Assembly: GCF_900156785.1 (NCBI RefSeq)
Contig: NZ_FTOP01000019.1
Span: 1-55,885 of the forward strand
DNA from: Belliella pelovolcani
GTDB taxonomy: Bacteria; Bacteroidota; Bacteroidia; Cytophagales; Cyclobacteriaceae
Direction: 5' to 3'
Length of the DNA: 55,885 bases
A model generated the notes under the pieces. That model was not told the DNA's origin, searched no databases, and saw only the letters and a list, made by a program, of their open reading frames with translations. The translations under genes and the position numbers were made by a program. Shown here piece after piece: positions 19,161 through 28,299 of this stretch (the first letter of the stretch is position 1; every line of letters starts with the position of its first letter).

Positions 19161-19457
19161 TTAAATATTTTGAATATCCTGTATTTTATCATATTCTGCG
19201 TGTGTACCAATGAATCGGATATAAACCTTTTTGGCATTGAATGAAATTATAGCAATCAGCCGATAATTGTTTCCCTTGATATTGAAAACAAATCGATGAT
19301 TCCCTACATAATCAACCGAATTGAAATCTTTTTTGATATCATTTAAAGAGCCCCATTCTTTCTTACTTGTAGTAGAATACCAGAATCGCAATGGCAATTC
19401 AACATCAGCATGCTTTTTTGCAAATTCCTGTATTCGTTTACAAGTAACGATCCTCAT
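19161..19457 (-). CDS. higB: HigB-type mRNA interferase toxin
   Basis: A 98-residue RelE-fold toxin of the HigB_toxin type. Typical segments are FAKKHADVELPLRFWY, SLNDIKKDFNSVDYVG, NHRFVFNIKGNNYRLIA and a C-terminal YIRFIGTHAEYDKI, the usual HigB ending with a conserved HaeYD-like motif. It presumably cleaves mRNA in translating ribosomes. The gene and its antitoxin look intact, and both have codon use like their neighbours. Confidence 0.9.
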   Translation of the reverse strand: MRIVTCKRIQEFAKKHADVELPLRFWYSTTSKKEWGSLNDIKKDFNSVDYVGNHRFVFNIKGNNYRLIAIISFNAKKVYIRFIGTHAEYDKIQDIQNI

Positions 19458-19495
19458 TAAATTTTTATAAGAATAAATTATTCTATATTACAAAA

Positions 19496-19503
19496 CAAAG
19501 TTA
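19496..19503 (-). promoter_or_regulatory. higBA -7 element
   Basis: TAACTTTG on the minus strand matches TAnnTTTG, 39 bp before the higB ATG. A HigA operator would be expected nearby, but no clear dyad was recognised. Confidence 0.5.
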
Positions 19504-19782
19504 CGAAATATGTAATTAATTTACTATGCTTATTTACTGATTTTAAATCCTAAAAAAGACCTCGTAGAGGTCATATGTTTATAGAAAAGAACTAAGACGA
19601 GCTATTTGACCCCGCTGGGGTCGTACTCTTTTTGGCATGTTCGATGCTATAGACAAGTGATCCCTTTGGGATCAAAGGAAAAGTTGAAATCGAGATTGAT
19701 GTAATCGTTAAAAACTGAAAATCTTCGTAAAAGGTATACCTGTCAGGTTTTGAAAAAACTTACTTCCTGTTAATGAAGGGAT

Positions 19783-19814
<32 letters not shown>

Positions 19815-20554
19815 CTTTTTCATAAAAATATTTTATAGTTAAGAATTTAATATTTCCAATGATAGATGAAAATAAAATTAGTTCCAAATATTTTTTGAAA
19901 TAATTAATAACGGAAAAATCCTAATTAAAAAGTATTCATTGCATAAAATCAGGTTTTATAGTCTAAAATCATTCTTTTATATATGATTTTATTGAGCTTG
20001 TATTTTTGAAAAAATTTTTAGTCTAAAAATAAAATAAGCACAATGAACAAGCTTTACTTTCCCCTAAAAATGAAGAAGTTCAACCTCCCGTACCGATAGC
20101 GATACTCGGACAAGCGCTTCGGGGTTGTTATCCTCATCATCAACTTCAAACCCCGGGTAGCAACCCGGGGATTCAAAGTTAAACTACTTCGTAGCTGTTA
20201 AAAATTACTTCTAACATCTCGTCTCAAGCTTCTATTTTCTTATATCTTGATTCTTGTTTCGATTAAAGGAGTTCAACCCACTTCGGGGTTGTCGCTCCCA
20301 ACTGTCATCTTTATTCCCCGCATTTCATACGGGGCTATTAAAATGTTGAAGCCCTTCAGGCTTGTGCTTATGGAAACCTCTCTAGCTTCTTAATTATTGT
20401 ATCTAATTTCTAGTGTCTTATTTCTTGCTTCTTGCATCTTACTTCTCGCTTCATTGCATCCACCAGCTAAAGACCAAACTTAGCTGATCACTTTTGCTTC
20501 TATGCATCTTTGTGCAAGCAGTTCATCCTTCACCCTTCTGAATTCCTCCTTTCT

Positions 20555-21847
20555 TTATGCTTTATTCATCAGCTCCTCTATCTCCTCTGCTTCTATCGGG
20601 ATATTGCGCATCAGGTCGAAGTTACCGTTGTCTTGAATCACAATGTTATTTTCCAACCGAATCCCCAAACCTTCTTCTTGAATATAAATCCCCGGTTCTA
20701 CGGTGAAAACCATGCCGGGAGTTATCGCTTCATACATCGTCCCTACATCATGCACATCCAAACCTAAATGGTGTGAGGTTCCGTGCATAAAGTATTTTTT
20801 GTAGGCAGGCCATTTTGGGTCTTGGTTTTTGATATCTGTCTGATCGATCAAGCCCAAACTCACCAACTCGGACTGCATAATCAATCCAACTTCCTTGTGA
20901 TAGTCTTGAATATTTGTGCCTGGTGTCAGCATATCCATAGCTGCTCTTTGCACCCGAAGGACTGCATCATAAACTGACCTTTGTCTTTTGGTAAATCTAC
21001 CATTCACAGGAATAGTGCGAGACATATCAGCATTGTAGTTGCCAAACTCCGCTCCTACATCAAAAAGGATCAAGTCTCCATCCTTGCAGATTTCTTTATT
21101 TTCGATGTAATGCAGCACACAAGCATTTGCACCAGAAGCGATGATGGGTTCGTAAGCAAAACCTTTACTTCTATTTCGGATAAATTCATGGATAAATTCC
21201 GCCTCGATTTCATATTCTGTAACACCCGGCTTCACAAAAGAGAGGATTCTTCTAAAGCCTTTTTCAGTAATGTCACAGGCGATTTGCATCTGATTGATTT
21301 CCTCTTGCTCCTTTACTGCCCTCAATTGATGCATCAAAGGAGCTACCCTATGATAGGTATGCAGCGGGTACCTTTGTTTACATAACTTGATAAATCTCGC
21401 ATCCCTACTCTCCACTTGCACATCAGCTCTGAGGTGTTCGTTGGTATTGAGGAAGACATGTTCACTCAAGGCCATCAGTGTATTGAGCACTTGCTCGAAA
21501 TTCGTGACCCATTGGATATTTTGAATTCCTGAAGCTTCGAAGGCTTCTTCTTTGGTATATTTATGTCCTTCCCAGATGGCAATATGCTCGTTGGTCTCAC
21601 GCAAAAACAAAACCTCCCGCATATCAGGATTTGGGAAATCTGGACATATTACCAAAATGGACTCTTCCTGATCAATTCCAGAAAGGTAAAAAATATCATT
21701 ATTCTGTCTGAATCGCATGGTACCATCCGCATTGGTAGGCATGATGTCATTGGAATGAAAAACAGCTATGGATTTGGCTGGGAGCTTTTCGCTTAACTTC
21801 TGACGATTTTTGATGTAAAGTTCTTTTGGAAGGGGGGTATATTTCAT
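20555..21847 (-). CDS. Xaa-Pro aminopeptidase (aminopeptidase P, M24B)
   Basis: A 430-residue metallopeptidase that removes an N-terminal residue preceding proline. The N-terminal AMP_N domain (about 1-140) includes FRQNNDIFYLSG. The pita-bread catalytic domain follows with metal ligands visible in order: Asp in LILFDVGAEFG, Asp in NADMSRTIP, His in MHGTSHHLGLDVHDVG, Glu in TVEPGIY and Glu in IRLENNIVI. All five are present, so it should be active. It is cytoplasmic with no signal peptide and divergent from the M16 peptidase gene. Confidence 0.93.
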   Translation of the reverse strand: MKYTPLPKELYIKNRQKLSEKLPAKSIAVFHSNDIMPTNADGTMRFRQNNDIFYLSGIDQEESILVICPDFPNPDMREVLFLRETNEHIAIWEGHKYTKEEAFEASGIQNIQWVTNFEQVLNTLMALSEHVFLNTNEHLRADVQVESRDARFIKLCKQRYPLHTYHRVAPLMHQLRAVKEQEEINQMQIACDITEKGFRRILSFVKPGVTEYEIEAEFIHEFIRNRSKGFAYEPIIASGANACVLHYIENKEICKDGDLILFDVGAEFGNYNADMSRTIPVNGRFTKRQRSVYDAVLRVQRAAMDMLTPGTNIQDYHKEVGLIMQSELVSLGLIDQTDIKNQDPKWPAYKKYFMHGTSHHLGLDVHDVGTMYEAITPGMVFTVEPGIYIQEEGLGIRLENNIVIQDNGNFDLMRNIPIEAEEIEELMNKA

Positions 21848-21875
21848 TTTGCGTTTGATTTTTACTTTCTATATA

Positions 21876-21883
21876 CAAATATA
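21876..21883 (-). promoter_or_regulatory. aminopeptidase P -7 element
   Basis: TATATTTG on the minus strand, 29 bp before the ATG, matches TAnnTTTG. Confidence 0.5.
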
Positions 21884-21946
21884 ATTTTCTAAGGCGTAAA
21901 ACTTGGAATTACACTAAAATTGAACCGAAAACCATTAAAACTATTA

Positions 21947-21954
21947 TATTTTTG
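21947..21954 (+). promoter_or_regulatory. M16 operon -7 element
   Basis: TATTTTTG, 26 bp before the ATG at 21980, matches TAnnTTTG. It is back to back with the aminopeptidase promoter in a 132-bp divergent region. Confidence 0.5.
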
Positions 21955-21979
21955 TACATTAATTGCGAAATCATAAGTG

Positions 21980-23209
21980 ATGCAATACAACCTCAAAGAA
22001 CTATCAAACGGAATCAGAATCATTCACATGGAAGTCCCACATACGAGGATGGTTCATTCTGGATTTATATTAAACATTGGCAGTAGAGACGAAACCAAAG
22101 AACAGGAGGGCTTGGTACATTTTTGGGAACATATGGCCTTCAAAGGTACCAAAAAGCGGAAAGCTTTTCATATCATCAATAGATTGGAATCTCTAGGTGG
22201 TGAGCTAAATGCCTATACTACCAAGGAAAAGGTCTGCTTCTATGCCAGTGTGCTTAAAGAGCATTTCAACAAAGCGGCTGAGCTTCTCTGTGACATAACG
22301 TTCAACAGTACTTTTCCAGAAAAACAAATAGAAAAAGAGCGACAAGTCATACTAGAAGAAATGGCCATGTACCGAGACTCCCCAGAGGATTCTATTCAGG
22401 ACGATTTTGACGAATTGGTTTTCGAAGGACATGCCTTAGGGAGAAATATCTTGGGCACTGAAGAGACAGTAGGTCGGTTTAGCCAGCAAGATTTTTTTGA
22501 ATTCATATCTAGCAGGCTAGACACCACGCAGATTGTCTTTTCTGTAGTAGGCAATATCAGCTTCAAAAAAGTACTACAGCAAGTAGAAGGCTACTTAACT
22601 GGTATACCAGCTAAGAGAAGTCTTTATGTTAGAAATAGCTATGTTCAATACCTACCAAAAGTAAAGATCGTTGAAAAAGAGATTAGCCAAGCGCATTGTG
22701 CCATAGGCAAACCCGCTTACAGCCTCTATGACCCGAGGCGATTCAAACTCTACTTGCTCAATAATATCCTTGGGGGTCCTAGCATGAATTCTCGGCTCAA
22801 CCTCTCTCTACGAGAAAAACATGGCTATGTCTACGCTGTGGAGTCATCCTATCAGACCTATTCTGACACAGGATTTATTGGGATTTTCTTTGGTACGGAA
22901 GAGAACACAGTCAAAAGAGCCAAGAAACTAGTCATGCGGGAAATGGAAAAGCTCCGTACCCAAAAGCTAGGTACCATGCAGCTACACATGGCCAAGGAAC
23001 AAGCGATCGGACAGATGGCCATGGCAGAGGAAAATTACGCAGCCTTGATGCTGGTTTTTGGTAAAAACCTACTCGACAAAGGCAAAATTGATTCCTTAGA
23101 TAGTATCTTTGATACGATTAGAAGTACTTCTGCTGAGGAGTTGTTGGACATTGCCAATGAAGTATTTGACCCAAATCAACTCAGCTATTTAACCTACTTA
23201 CCAAAATAA
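21980..23209 (+). CDS. M16 family zinc peptidase
   Basis: A 409-residue pitrilysin-type peptidase (processing-peptidase-like single unit). The inverted zinc motif HFWEH is near residue 48 and the downstream Glu is in the ERQVILEEMAMYRDSPED helix. The second half keeps the LRFxY-like segment (LREKHGYVYAVESSYQTY) of the non-catalytic domain. It looks catalytically complete. There is no signal peptide. A GTG directly precedes the ATG, which I prefer. The O-methyltransferase follows after 1 bp, so these genes form an operon. Confidence 0.92.
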   Translation: MQYNLKELSNGIRIIHMEVPHTRMVHSGFILNIGSRDETKEQEGLVHFWEHMAFKGTKKRKAFHIINRLESLGGELNAYTTKEKVCFYASVLKEHFNKAAELLCDITFNSTFPEKQIEKERQVILEEMAMYRDSPEDSIQDDFDELVFEGHALGRNILGTEETVGRFSQQDFFEFISSRLDTTQIVFSVVGNISFKKVLQQVEGYLTGIPAKRSLYVRNSYVQYLPKVKIVEKEISQAHCAIGKPAYSLYDPRRFKLYLLNNILGGPSMNSRLNLSLREKHGYVYAVESSYQTYSDTGFIGIFFGTEENTVKRAKKLVMREMEKLRTQKLGTMQLHMAKEQAIGQMAMAEENYAALMLVFGKNLLDKGKIDSLDSIFDTIRSTSAEELLDIANEVFDPNQLSYLTYLPK

Positions 23210-23210
23210 A

Positions 23211-23855
23211 ATGGAATTTATTGCTCCCGAACTCTTAGCCTATTGCGAAAGTCATACTAGTCAAGAAGACGAGCTCTTAAAGCATATCACCAGAGAAACA
23301 CATGCTAAAGTCATGATGCCTCGGATGCTATCAGGACACCTTCAAGGGAAGGTACTCGAGCTTCTTGTGAAGATGCATAACCCGAAAGTAATTTTGGAAA
23401 TCGGTACATATACAGGCTACTCGGGCATTTGCATGGCACGAGGACTATCAAAAGAGGGAAGGCTAATCACCTTAGATATCAATGATGAAATTGCCCCAAT
23501 GGTAAAAAGATTTTTTGAAAAATCAGGTTTGGCTGCTCAAATAGACTACAGATTAGGAAATGCATTGGACATCATCCCAACCTTGAGTGGTAACTTTGAC
23601 ATGGTTTTTATCGATGCAGATAAAGCCAATTACATCAATTATTACAATCTAGTGATTGATAGAATGAACAAAGGAGGAATCATCATGGCAGACAATGTAC
23701 TTTGGTCTGGGAAAGTATTGGTCGAAGAAGGAAAAAAAATCGACAAAGACACCAAAGTACTTCTGGAGTACAATCAGATGGTACAGGAAGACCCTAGAGT
23801 AGAGAATGTTCTCCTACCCATCAGAGACGGAATCATGCTAGCAAGAAAATTATGA
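23211..23855 (+). CDS. class I SAM-dependent O-methyltransferase
   Basis: A 214-residue enzyme of the caffeoyl-CoA/catechol O-methyltransferase type. It has SAM motif I ILEIGTYTGYSG, acidic residue in LITLDIN, the metal-binding FIDADKANY and motif ADNVLWSGKV. The bacterial substrate is not predictable. It overlaps the next gene (lytic transglycosylase) by 4 bp and follows the M16 peptidase by 1 bp. Confidence 0.92.
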   Translation: MEFIAPELLAYCESHTSQEDELLKHITRETHAKVMMPRMLSGHLQGKVLELLVKMHNPKVILEIGTYTGYSGICMARGLSKEGRLITLDINDEIAPMVKRFFEKSGLAAQIDYRLGNALDIIPTLSGNFDMVFIDADKANYINYYNLVIDRMNKGGIIMADNVLWSGKVLVEEGKKIDKDTKVLLEYNQMVQEDPRVENVLLPIRDGIMLARKL

Positions 23856-25453
23856 TCAAAAATCTGACTAAAACAACGCTGCTTTTTTTTTCCATGCTGA
23901 CCTTTGTAAGCAGCTTGGCACAGGCGCAAATCCCTCAAGTTCCAAAAGAAATCCGTTTTGCTGACCTTACTCTGAAACTCAATGAACAAGCACGAAGGGA
24001 AATTCAGCTGGATGTAGATGCCCTACATAGAAATCAAAACTATTTCAAAACCAAGTTGGATAGGGTGAATCTATATATGCCATTTGTAGAACGAGAGCTG
24101 CAAGCTGCTGGCGTACCATTAGATCTTAAGTATCTCGTGATTCAAGAAAGTAGCCTGATTGCTGATGCGGTCTCTACCTCCAATGCAGTTGGATTTTGGC
24201 AGTTTAAAAAGGGTACAGCAGAAGAGGTTTTTTTAAGAGTTGATAATTTGATAGATGAAAGGAAAAATATCGTCTCCTCCACAAAGGGAGCTGCACTCTA
24301 CCTCAAAAAGAATAATAGCCAATTTGATAATTGGATGTGTGGCTTGGTTGCTTATCAAATGGGTTTAGGTGGTGCTAAAGCCTACTTTGGCACCCAATAT
24401 AATGGTAAAAAAGTAGTAGAATTAGATAGAAACACACATTGGTATTTCAAAAAGTTTCTAGCACACAAAATTGCCTTTGAAGGACAGATTGGAAGACTTG
24501 TATCCAATACAGGATATTTGGAAGAGGTCAGCGTCCAAGGACCTACTACTTTGAAAGCTGTAGCCGCTAGACTGCAAGTGACAGAAAATCACCTCAGAGA
24601 GTATAATAAATGGACCAGCAATGGTCAAATCCCTGGAGACAAAACCTATGCTGTAGTCTATTTAAAATCAGGTGCAGCGCCTAGCAGACCCGTTATCGCC
24701 TCCAATTCCACGGCAACAACCAGTTCTACTACTACTGCCCAAACCACACGGTACAGCCAAAGCCAACCAGGAAACTACCCTAAAGTCACAGGAAACACCC
24801 AAAGAGCTACTCAGCCCGATCAAATTAAGGTAAACAATATTGAAGCTGTACAGGCATCACAAGCTACTTCTCAAGAAAACTTTGCCGATCAAATCGGCAT
24901 TAGAAAAGGCAAACTAAGAAGAGTCAATGACCTGAATAGAAAAGACAATATACAAGCTGGAGCATACTATTACACCAAAGCAAAAAATAGCAGTGCTGAT
25001 GCAGAAATTCACATTGTAAGGCAAGGGGAAACACTTTGGTCTATCTCTCAGCTTTACGGCATCAAGCTTTCATCCTTGAAGGCCAAAAACAGAATTCGAA
25101 GTGATAGAAACTTAGTACCTGGAATGGTTCTTAACTTGCAAGAGCATAGGAAAAGAGGAGAAGATATCACCATTCTTCCCCTCAACCAGCAGAGACAATT
25201 GGGAATACAGCAACCAAGCACTACTCCAACATCGCCTGTTACTGTAACGCCTACATCAGCACCAGATCCTATTCCTGTAGCTTCCAATCCTGAGTCTAGT
25301 TCCCAAAGACTTACACATACGGTAGCTCAAGGTGAAAACCTATTCAGAATCAGTCAAAGATATGGCGTCAAAGTCGACGATATCAAAAAGTGGAACAACC
25401 TGAGCAATGACAATATCAGAGTCGGCCAAAAATTGATCATCATCAAGCCTTAA
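23852..25453 (+). CDS. lytic transglycosylase with LysM domains (MltD-like)
   Basis: A 533-residue exported murein hydrolase. Signal peptide about 1-25. The SLT domain is about 60-200: YLVIQESSLIADAVS contains the catalytic Glu, then NAVGFWQFKKGTAEEV and GLVAYQMGLGGAKAYF. A weaker LysM-like segment is near 228-271. Two clear LysM modules are at about 389-432 (VRQGETLWSISQLYGI) and 488-531 (VAQGENLFRISQRYGV). Ser/Thr/Pro-rich linkers lie before each. It cuts the glycan backbone to form anhydro ends and is anchored to murein by LysM. Confidence 0.92.
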   Translation: MIKNLTKTTLLFFSMLTFVSSLAQAQIPQVPKEIRFADLTLKLNEQARREIQLDVDALHRNQNYFKTKLDRVNLYMPFVERELQAAGVPLDLKYLVIQESSLIADAVSTSNAVGFWQFKKGTAEEVFLRVDNLIDERKNIVSSTKGAALYLKKNNSQFDNWMCGLVAYQMGLGGAKAYFGTQYNGKKVVELDRNTHWYFKKFLAHKIAFEGQIGRLVSNTGYLEEVSVQGPTTLKAVAARLQVTENHLREYNKWTSNGQIPGDKTYAVVYLKSGAAPSRPVIASNSTATTSSTTTAQTTRYSQSQPGNYPKVTGNTQRATQPDQIKVNNIEAVQASQATSQENFADQIGIRKGKLRRVNDLNRKDNIQAGAYYYTKAKNSSADAEIHIVRQGETLWSISQLYGIKLSSLKAKNRIRSDRNLVPGMVLNLQEHRKRGEDITILPLNQQRQLGIQQPSTTPTSPVTVTPTSAPDPIPVASNPESSSQRLTHTVAQGENLFRISQRYGVKVDDIKKWNNLSNDNIRVGQKLIIIKP

Positions 25454-25481
25454 TTCACAAACTCTCTTTTATCTTTGAGCC

Positions 25482-26471
25482 ATGATCAAAAGGTTGCTTT
25501 TTATTCTTTTCTTACTCGCAGGGACGCTACAGTTGAGTCATGCGCAGGAAGAAATACAATTGGCTGACACTCTTGTCATCAATGGTGAGACCATCATCAT
25601 GTTAGGTGACTCGGTGATCATCATTAGACCAGAAAAACCCGTCTATTGGAAAAAAGGGGGGAACTTTAACCTTAGCATTCAGCAAGTGAGTCTTAGCAAT
25701 TGGTCAGCAGGCGGGGCAAGCAACATGGCGCTCAATACAGGCTTGAATCTCTTTGCCAATTTCAAAAAAGATGAAAAAATCTGGGACAGTAAACTAACTG
25801 TCAACTTTGGTTTCAATAGGCAAAGTGACCGGAGATTTGCCACGAGAAAAACCAACGACAACTTCCTCTTCATCAGCAAGTACGGTAGAGAACTTTCACC
25901 CAAGTGGTATTTGTCTACCCAAATAGAAGCGAGAACACAGCTACTAGGTGGCTATCGTTATTTTAGACCTTCAGGCGCGGAACAAGATGCAAGACAGCGA
26001 ATATCTGATCTATTAGCACCAGCCTATATCCAATCTTCTACTGGTCTCAATTATAAAAAAGAGTATAAAAACAATGACAAAGTCTCTATCATTGCTTCTC
26101 CATTTACTGGTCGATTTACAGTAGTTCTAGACGATTCCTTGAGTAGAGCGGGAGCTTTTGGGGTTTTGCCAGGAGAATCGATCAGAGCCGAAGCTGGTAT
26201 GTCAGTGAGCTCTTCTACAGATGTCCAAATCCTCGAAAACATACGCTGGCGAGCTGATCTCAACCTTTTCTCCAATTATGAAAGACTTGGAAACATGGTG
26301 GTCAACCTCAACTCTGTGATCAGTATGAAGGTCAACAAATACATCACAACAAGGATTGAAACTGTATTGATCTATGATGAGCGAGTTTTGATAACAAGGT
26401 CTGATGACACGCAAGGCCCAGCTATTCAACTTCAAAACCTGATAAACTTTGGGATTGGGATAGATTTTTAG
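25482..26471 (+). CDS. DUF3078 outer-membrane-type protein
   Basis: A 329-residue protein with a signal peptide (1-21, cleavage near HAQ) and a beta-strand-rich body with alternating aromatic residues, ending in Phe as outer-membrane barrels do. The VSLSNWSAGGASNMALN segment is the recognisable DUF3078 landmark. Its role is unknown; it is probably a small barrel. It follows the lytic transglycosylase by 28 bp and converges with dnaX, whose end is only 3 bp away. Confidence 0.8.
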   Translation: MIKRLLFILFLLAGTLQLSHAQEEIQLADTLVINGETIIMLGDSVIIIRPEKPVYWKKGGNFNLSIQQVSLSNWSAGGASNMALNTGLNLFANFKKDEKIWDSKLTVNFGFNRQSDRRFATRKTNDNFLFISKYGRELSPKWYLSTQIEARTQLLGGYRYFRPSGAEQDARQRISDLLAPAYIQSSTGLNYKKEYKNNDKVSIIASPFTGRFTVVLDDSLSRAGAFGVLPGESIRAEAGMSVSSSTDVQILENIRWRADLNLFSNYERLGNMVVNLNSVISMKVNKYITTRIETVLIYDERVLITRSDDTQGPAIQLQNLINFGIGIDF

Positions 26472-26474
26472 GAA

Positions 26475-27056
26475 TTAAAAATCAGTTTCTAGTCCAAACT
26501 TACGTTGTAGCTCTCTTAGTGGGGCGTGTTTCTCGAGTAGGTAATTTAACTTATCAGTGGACGTGTAGAGCCTTTTCCCTTCAGGCACAGCCTCTTCATG
26601 AATTTCAGAAAGAATGCTTACCGAATAATTATTCAGCTTCCTTCTTAACAATTGCTGCACTTCTCCACGGATTTTCCCAAAAATCTCCTCTTGAATTTCT
26701 CCATTAAGCAAGAAAGTAATTTGCTCTCCATCCAATCTAAAGGGCTGCTTAAAAACAGTCACTTCCAGATTTTTATGATTTGATTTAAACTCCTCTACCA
26801 TCCCCTCCAAGATAGTCTTGAGCTTAGCTTCATCAAAAGTCTCTGTAAGCTGATTGACCTCCTCTTGAACTTGGGTTTCTGCTACAGTCTGTTTTACTTC
26901 TACCGGTCTTGCGGCGACAATTTTCTTTGTCTCTTCTATAGACTTGGGAATAGCAATGGTCTTTTGGACGGGAGTCTTTTTGGGACCAAATGGATTGGCA
27001 TCCTTAAAAAGGCTTGGTGTCGCTTTTGAGTCAGAAGTTGATTGATTACTTAGGCT
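26475..27056 (-). CDS. dnaX: tau-specific C-terminal region of dnaX (-1 frame)
   Basis: From the last A of the A10 run, the -1 frame is open for 193 codons to TAA. It begins with a low-complexity linker (SLSNQSTSDSK..., Pro/Lys/Thr rich). It ends in a compact domain including QPFRLDGEQITFLLNG and KLNYLLEKHAPLRELQRKFG, which resembles Bacteroidota DnaX C-termini. There is no independent start of good quality; the first candidates are internal TTG/ATG codons near 26810. A fused product would have 574 residues, the normal length for full DnaX/tau. It should bind DnaE and DnaB if produced. Confidence 0.8.
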   Translation of the reverse strand, partial: SLSNQSTSDSKATPSLFKDANPFGPKKTPVQKTIAIPKSIEETKKIVAARPVEVKQTVAETQVQEEVNQLTETFDEAKLKTILEGMVEEFKSNHKNLEVTVFKQPFRLDGEQITFLLNGEIQEEIFGKIRGEVQQLLRRKLNNYSVSILSEIHEEAVPEGKRLYTSTDKLNYLLEKHAPLRELQRKFGLETDF

Positions 27057-27076
27057 TTTTTTTTTGACTCTTCCTG
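27050..27076 (-). other. putative dnaX frameshift site: A10 run with stop two codons later
   Basis: On the minus strand, ten A residues (27065-27056) are followed by GCC TAA. An AGGAAG sequence ends a few bases before the run and could act as a stimulatory anti-SD contact. No convincing downstream hairpin was seen. A net -1 shift joins the two dnaX frames exactly (1725 nt including stop, divisible by 3). Confidence 0.75.
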
Positions 27077-28198
27077 AGCCAAAGCAGCCAAGGAGATGGC
27101 TTGATTGACTTTTGCTAATTTCATCAAAGCTAACTCTACATGAAGCCTTTGATTTTTAGAAGCCTTGTAGTGAATATCACACTGATTACAGATATTCATC
27201 GCAGTCAATAAAAATGACAGAGAAGCGTCTTGAGACTGCTGCAAATAGCGTTCTTTGGCAGATTCTGAAACTTCAAGTAGTTCTATAGTCTCTGAATCCT
27301 TGCAAACCATCAGATCTCTGAGGTGTTCATTGAGTCCTACGATGAAGTTGTGTCCATCAAAACCCTTCTTGAGAATCTCGTCAAAAATCATCAATACTTT
27401 GGAAATGCTTTCTTCAAGGAGTGCATCGACTACTTTGAAATAGTAGTCATAATCCAAAATATGCAAATTGGAAATCGTCTCTTGATAGGTAAGCTTATTG
27501 CCAGCAGAATAAGTAACAATCAGATCAAATATAGAAAGAGCATCTCTCAAAGCTCCATCTGCTTTGGTAGCAATCAACCTGAGCGCTTCTTCTTCTGATT
27601 CTATTTTTTCCTCCCCTGCGATGTACTTCAAATGATCTGCGATGTCTTTGATTTGAATTCTATTGAAATCAAAAATCTGACAACGGGAAAGAATCGTAGG
27701 GATGATTTTATGCTTTTCTGTGGTAGCCAAAATAAAAATAGCATACTTCGGTGGCTCTTCAAGCGTCTTCAAAAATGCATTGAAGGCTTGATTGGAGAGC
27801 ATGTGAACCTCATCTATGATATAGACCTTGTATTGACCTTGCTGTGGTGCATAACGAACTTGCTCAACAAGATTCCTGATATCATCTACTGAGTTGTTGG
27901 ACGCAGCATCGAGTTCGTGAACATTGAAAGAAGCGTTGTTATTAAAAGCCTTGCAGGAATCACAAGTGTTGCAAGCTTCAAAATCAGCAGTTAGGTTTTC
28001 ACAATTGATGGTTTTGGCCAAGATACGAGCACAGGTAGTTTTACCCACTCCTCGGGGGCCACAAAAAAGGAAAGCTTGAGCCAGGTGATTATTCTTGATC
28101 GCATTTTTCAAAGTCGTGGTAATATGGCTTTGGCCAACCACGCTCTTGAAATTGGACGGTCTATATTTCCTGGCTGATACTACAAAATTTTCCATCAC
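27050..28198 (-). CDS. dnaX: DNA polymerase III subunit gamma (dnaX, zero-frame product)
   Basis: A 382-residue clamp-loader ATPase. It has Walker A GPRGVGKTTCARI, a zinc module with four Cys (NCENLT..CNTCDSC), DExx motif IDEVHMLS, sensor 1 LATTEKHK and the SRC arginine-finger motif, followed by the domain III helices. The reading frame ends TCA AAA AAA AAA GCC TAA, inside and just after an A10 run. The -1 frame stays open after that run and encodes the missing C-terminal region, so this ORF equals the short gamma-like form of a frameshifting dnaX. Read rightwards on the minus strand, nothing else interrupts the gene. Confidence 0.93.
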   Translation of the reverse strand: MMENFVVSARKYRPSNFKSVVGQSHITTTLKNAIKNNHLAQAFLFCGPRGVGKTTCARILAKTINCENLTADFEACNTCDSCKAFNNNASFNVHELDAASNNSVDDIRNLVEQVRYAPQQGQYKVYIIDEVHMLSNQAFNAFLKTLEEPPKYAIFILATTEKHKIIPTILSRCQIFDFNRIQIKDIADHLKYIAGEEKIESEEEALRLIATKADGALRDALSIFDLIVTYSAGNKLTYQETISNLHILDYDYYFKVVDALLEESISKVLMIFDEILKKGFDGHNFIVGLNEHLRDLMVCKDSETIELLEVSESAKERYLQQSQDASLSFLLTAMNICNQCDIHYKASKNQRLHVELALMKLAKVNQAISLAALAQEESKKKA

Positions 28199-28299
28199 CG
28201 CAAGATATAAAATTATTGGAAACTAGTCCTCGCGGATTTTTAAAATCAGCGATTAATTTTTGACAATTGGCTGAATCTGTGAGGAAATAAATTTTGAAA

